Below, one piece after another: positions 31,001 to 32,330 of a DNA stretch of 32,330 nucleotides. The position numbers and the translations under genes are program-made. The stretch's first letter is position 1, and each line of letters begins with the position of its first letter. The stretch is taken from the NCBI GenBank assembly GCA_018780435.1, contig JADMJS010000222.1:1-32330 (forward strand), read 5' to 3'. This DNA is from Myxococcales bacterium (GTDB taxonomy: Bacteria; Myxococcota_A; UBA9042; GCA-2863065). The notes beneath the pieces are model-generated. The model did no database searches, had not been told where the DNA came from, and saw only the letters and a list, made by a program, of their open reading frames with translations.

Positions 31001-31264
31001 TTCGACGTGCCGGTCCCAGACCAAGTAGACCCGGCCCATGCCGCCGACTCCGAGGAGGCCACGGCGCTCGTAGCGGCCGTCGAAGACGTCGTCGACTGGC
31101 CGCGAGAGGCTGAGCCCGGCGGGCGCGGGCCCCGGCGCGGTTGTGACCCCGCTGTACGCCGGGCTGCTGCGGGAGTCGTCGATCACGAGCGCAGGGTGGC
31201 CGAAATGACGCGTGAGGACCAGTCCGACGGCATCGACGACTTCTGCTATCCTGGCGGGATGCAT
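28052..31264 (-). CDS. Membrane Ser/Thr protein kinase with C-terminal WD40-like propeller
   Basis: This 1070-residue protein starts at ATG 31264; GTG 31186 would remove 26 residues and is possible. The kinase domain (about 64-340) has all key parts: P-loop GVGGMGRVY, Lys94 in ALKEV, catalytic HRDIKPGN (His187-Asn194) and DWG (207-209, in place of DFG, common in myxobacterial PknB-type kinases). YLSPEQ and DARSDVYAMG follow. A transmembrane helix (APLIVLLVAMTALAIGL, near 370) precedes an Ala/Glu-rich coiled-coil-like stretch. The region from about 470 to the end has repeated strand pairs of WD40 type (AWSPAGRWIAAGARDGTTYL; WDRTIRLHRLDG). The kinase should lie in the cytoplasm and the propeller in the periplasm, as a sensor. 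The adjacent divergent FHA protein is a likely phospho-partner. Confidence 0.9.
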   Translation of the reverse strand: MHPARIAEVVDAVGLVLTRHFGHPALVIDDSRSSPAYSGVTTAPGPAPAGLSLSRPVDDVFDGRYERRGLLGVGGMGRVYLVWDRHVEREVALKEVYARDEAHRVELTKRFLREAAVTARLEHPGIVPVYDVGSSGRGAYYTMRVVRGRSLADRVHGAAPTERLSLLRHVRDACEALAFAHEHGVVHRDIKPGNIMIGAFGETLLMDWGLAGRASDAVAFAAPPSAPIPEPGLTAWGAIVGTPQYLSPEQAAGQPVDARSDVYAMGLALYEVIAGIPARGADATPDSARDAVTSVERLSAATGAPAELAAIVRRATAAEPSARYASAAALAGDLTAYLEGRRVGAHQYSNVELLLRLLKAWRAPLIVLLVAMTALAIGLTQAFTGTRAARDRATAEREAALASASRAEAAERATQQALVAADRALSSALAERLVTGRAELDTAAAGALAIEALRHGSSPDARGVLAELDAAPLPRVVASHALPDCLDVLPSTRRPAAICRGASTLSFWDLAPLERRWLRFGEHVPTALLEATGTVLSNSRAGETLEVTRLSDGETLAASATTHGARAEPEATTALESFAGGLRIFDGARIVETTATPCATPAATIGRHGRWFAICPDGRYVTGRTGELPTSGVVASDGFEAHTVVWRGERELVFGSSKGQLARWDRVTTQWVGPRLGGARGLLQRLTVSPDGRFAAGFDELPGVLVWDLDAGGGALRLPARDAAGAIFVTEPLAPVWGGRAPTLLTWNRESLTEWAFPPEGPAVLHASGGVTDLVYVDSGLGHAELLAAATGEVLARRAGDGRITASMHVPGVVKRVALAGERLLVGAASVPRAVWFPSATAVFTDAQLVPMPRGLESVTGGRVLYGPDLGPLWLIEPDGTIAWQSEQSVVTLDTDVTPDGLHVAILDGEEGVLRHLSLASAPVLHLVSSNVLWRAVAIAPDSSAYALAAPHRVDVIDELGDEIDAFETGAPSLLVEVAWSPAGRWIAAGARDGTTYLWDVATGTLVARLRAQRERVAALAFTADERGLAAGSWDRTIRLHRLDGLATPVDRLAADFETRSGMTVEEALP

Positions 31265-32158
31265 GCTCACGCTCGTCTGCGCCTGCCCGATGGTCAGGTG
31301 CGCCTGCTCTTTCCAGGTGACGTCATTGGCCGCGGGAGCGGCGTCGCGCTCCGGCTCTCGGACCCACGAATCTCGGAAGCGCACGCCATGTTGAGCCTGC
31401 GGGGCGATTCGCTGCGACTGTTGGCGCTCCGAGGCCGTTTCACCGTCGGCGACGACACCAGCGGTGACGTGGAGGTGCGGCGCGGTCAGGTGATTCAGCT
31501 CGCACGCGACCTCACCGTCGACGTCCTCGAGGTCGCCCTACCGGACGCCGTCCTCGGCCTGGAGGGCGACGGGCTCGTTCGCCAAGCGCTGGCCGCGGTA
31601 GCGAGCCTGCGCGTTGGCCCGCCGGCCGAGCTGCTCCCGCGTTTTCAACCCGATGCCGACGCGGCAATCTGGTCGGAAGGGGACGAGTGGACGCTGCGGC
31701 TGAGCGGCGAGGAGGACCGACCGCTCGTGGCGGGTGACTCGTTCGTGGTGAGTGGGGAGACCTACCGGGCCGTGATGATCCCACTCGGTCTCGCGTCGCA
31801 AGCGGGGACCTCGCCGCTCGGAGCCATCGCGGCCCCGCTACACCTCGTCGTACGCTACGACACCGCCCACATCCACCGGACGACCGAACCGGCGCTCATC
31901 CTCGATGGGCTGCTGGCCCGGATCTTGTCCGAGCTCGCCTCGATCGCCGTCCCCGTGTCGTGGGAATCGCTCGCGCGCCAGCTCTGGCCGCAAGAGGACG
32001 ACGTCTTGGCGCTACGTCGAAAGTGGGACACGAACCTGACGCGGCTGCGCCGTCGCCTTCGTGAGGCGCACATCCGTACCGACCTCGTGAGGGCGGACGG
32101 GCACGGCAACTTCGAGATCTTCTTGGAGCCCGGGGACCAGGTCGTCGATCAAACCTGA
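31259..32158 (+). CDS. FHA-domain protein with C-terminal winged-helix-like domain
   Basis: This 299-residue protein starts at ATG 31259; longer frames upstream are antisense to the kinase. Residues 1-95 form an FHA domain: GRGS (24-27), RISEAH (37-42) and SLRGDSLRLLALRGRFTVGD. FHA domains bind phosphothreonine. The middle (about 100-205) may be a second, weaker FHA-like beta region. The C-terminal 85 residues (ILSELASIAVPVSWESLARQ, then LRRKWDTNLTRLRRRLRE and a GNFEIFLEP hairpin) look like an OmpR-type winged helix. The protein could thus link a kinase signal to transcription. No strong ribosome site is seen. Its ATG shares the palindrome ATGCAT with the kinase ATG, so each promoter must lie inside the other gene unless a start is misassigned. 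Confidence 0.82.
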   Translation: MHAHARLRLPDGQVRLLFPGDVIGRGSGVALRLSDPRISEAHAMLSLRGDSLRLLALRGRFTVGDDTSGDVEVRRGQVIQLARDLTVDVLEVALPDAVLGLEGDGLVRQALAAVASLRVGPPAELLPRFQPDADAAIWSEGDEWTLRLSGEEDRPLVAGDSFVVSGETYRAVMIPLGLASQAGTSPLGAIAAPLHLVVRYDTAHIHRTTEPALILDGLLARILSELASIAVPVSWESLARQLWPQEDDVLALRRKWDTNLTRLRRRLREAHIRTDLVRADGHGNFEIFLEPGDQVVDQT

Positions 32159-32170
32159 TGGGCGCGACCG

Positions 32171-32190
32171 GCCTCCCGGCTCCGGGAGGC
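32171..32190 (+). terminator. Terminator-like hairpin
   Basis: GCCTCCCG, loop GCTC, CGGGAGGC form a perfect 8-bp stem 12 bases after the FHA gene stop. There is no T-run. Confidence 0.6.
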
Positions 32191-32287
32191 GGCCGTCGGC
32201 GACAACGAGGTCATCGAGGTCGACGCTACGGCTCGGACAGGGGAGCCCGGCTGGGACGAGTGCGCTCTGCAGGAACCGGGGGTTGCA

Positions 32288-32303
32288 AGGGGGTCGCCCC
32301 CCT
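32288..32303. repeat. GC-rich hairpin at the window edge
   Basis: AGGGGG, loop TCGC, CCCCCT form a 6-bp stem. GCAAG (32285-32289) and CTTGC (32312-32316) could extend an outer stem. Function is unknown and the window ends 27 bases later. Confidence 0.3.
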
Positions 32304-32330
32304 GGCGCGCACTTGCCGACGTGTCCGACA

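Noticed and set aside
30704..31258. N-terminal extension of the FHA protein
   Set aside because: It is antisense to the kinase domain; homology to FHA begins right after the ATG at 31259.

Overview
The window looks like part of a high-GC chromosome from a myxobacterium-like (Myxococcota/'deltaproteobacterial') organism. This rests on the gene content: many lipoproteins with lipobox signal peptides, MopE-type CNGxDDDCDG calcium-binding motifs, thrombospondin type-3 (TSP3) calcium repeats, a MYXO-CTERM-like sorting tail, and a Ser/Thr kinase with a DWG motif and a C-terminal propeller next to an FHA protein. No rRNA, tRNA, CRISPR array or complete insertion sequence is visible.

Left part (1-8150): a PII nitrogen regulator (79-417) is followed by a hydrolase-fold lipoprotein that lacks the nucleophile serine (438-2543) and a small lipoprotein (2540-3070). 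A giant lipoprotein with TSP3 and Cys-rich repeats follows (3451-7539). It is flanked by a duplicated segment of about 420 bp (2841-3255 and 7711-8134). Each copy spans the convergent 3' ends of the small lipoprotein gene and a selenoprotein gene, so one end of each copy is a dead remnant.

Central part (7992-12435), the most striking: two divergent paralogous genes code for lipidated beta-propellers that end in TlpA-like thioredoxin domains. In both, the open frame is interrupted by a single in-frame UGA exactly at the first position of the CxxC redox motif, giving U-P-V-C and U-T-T-C. In both mRNAs a perfect hairpin with the same AGUUG loop starts at the same distance from the UGA, while the stem sequences differ. 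I read these as two selenoproteins with bacterial SECIS elements, each normally missed because annotation stops at the UGA.

Next (12664-14017): a 72-residue secreted-looking peptide ending in Cys-Pro-Pro-Cys-Gly-Met-Gly lies 10 bp upstream of a DUF692/MNIO (multinuclear non-heme iron oxidase) gene. This is a candidate two-gene system for a post-translationally modified peptide. A 2230-residue protein follows (14255-20947). It joins an FG-GAP propeller, 17 MopE motifs and a MYXO-CTERM-like tail directly to a second signal-peptide-like segment, an outer-membrane barrel, TSP3 repeats and an OmpA peptidoglycan-binding domain. It resembles a single-chain counterpart of the TraA/TraB pair of outer-membrane exchange.

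Right part (21048-32330): a secreted zincin metalloprotease, a decayed nucleotidyltransferase with its small partner gene, a small lipoprotein convergent with a 1034-residue propeller-like lipoprotein (their stops share one CTAG), and a divergent pair made of a membrane Ser/Thr kinase-propeller and an FHA/winged-helix protein whose start codons share one ATGCAT. Most of the window therefore serves the cell envelope: surface calcium-binding adhesin-like proteins, envelope redox selenoproteins, and a phospho-signalling module.
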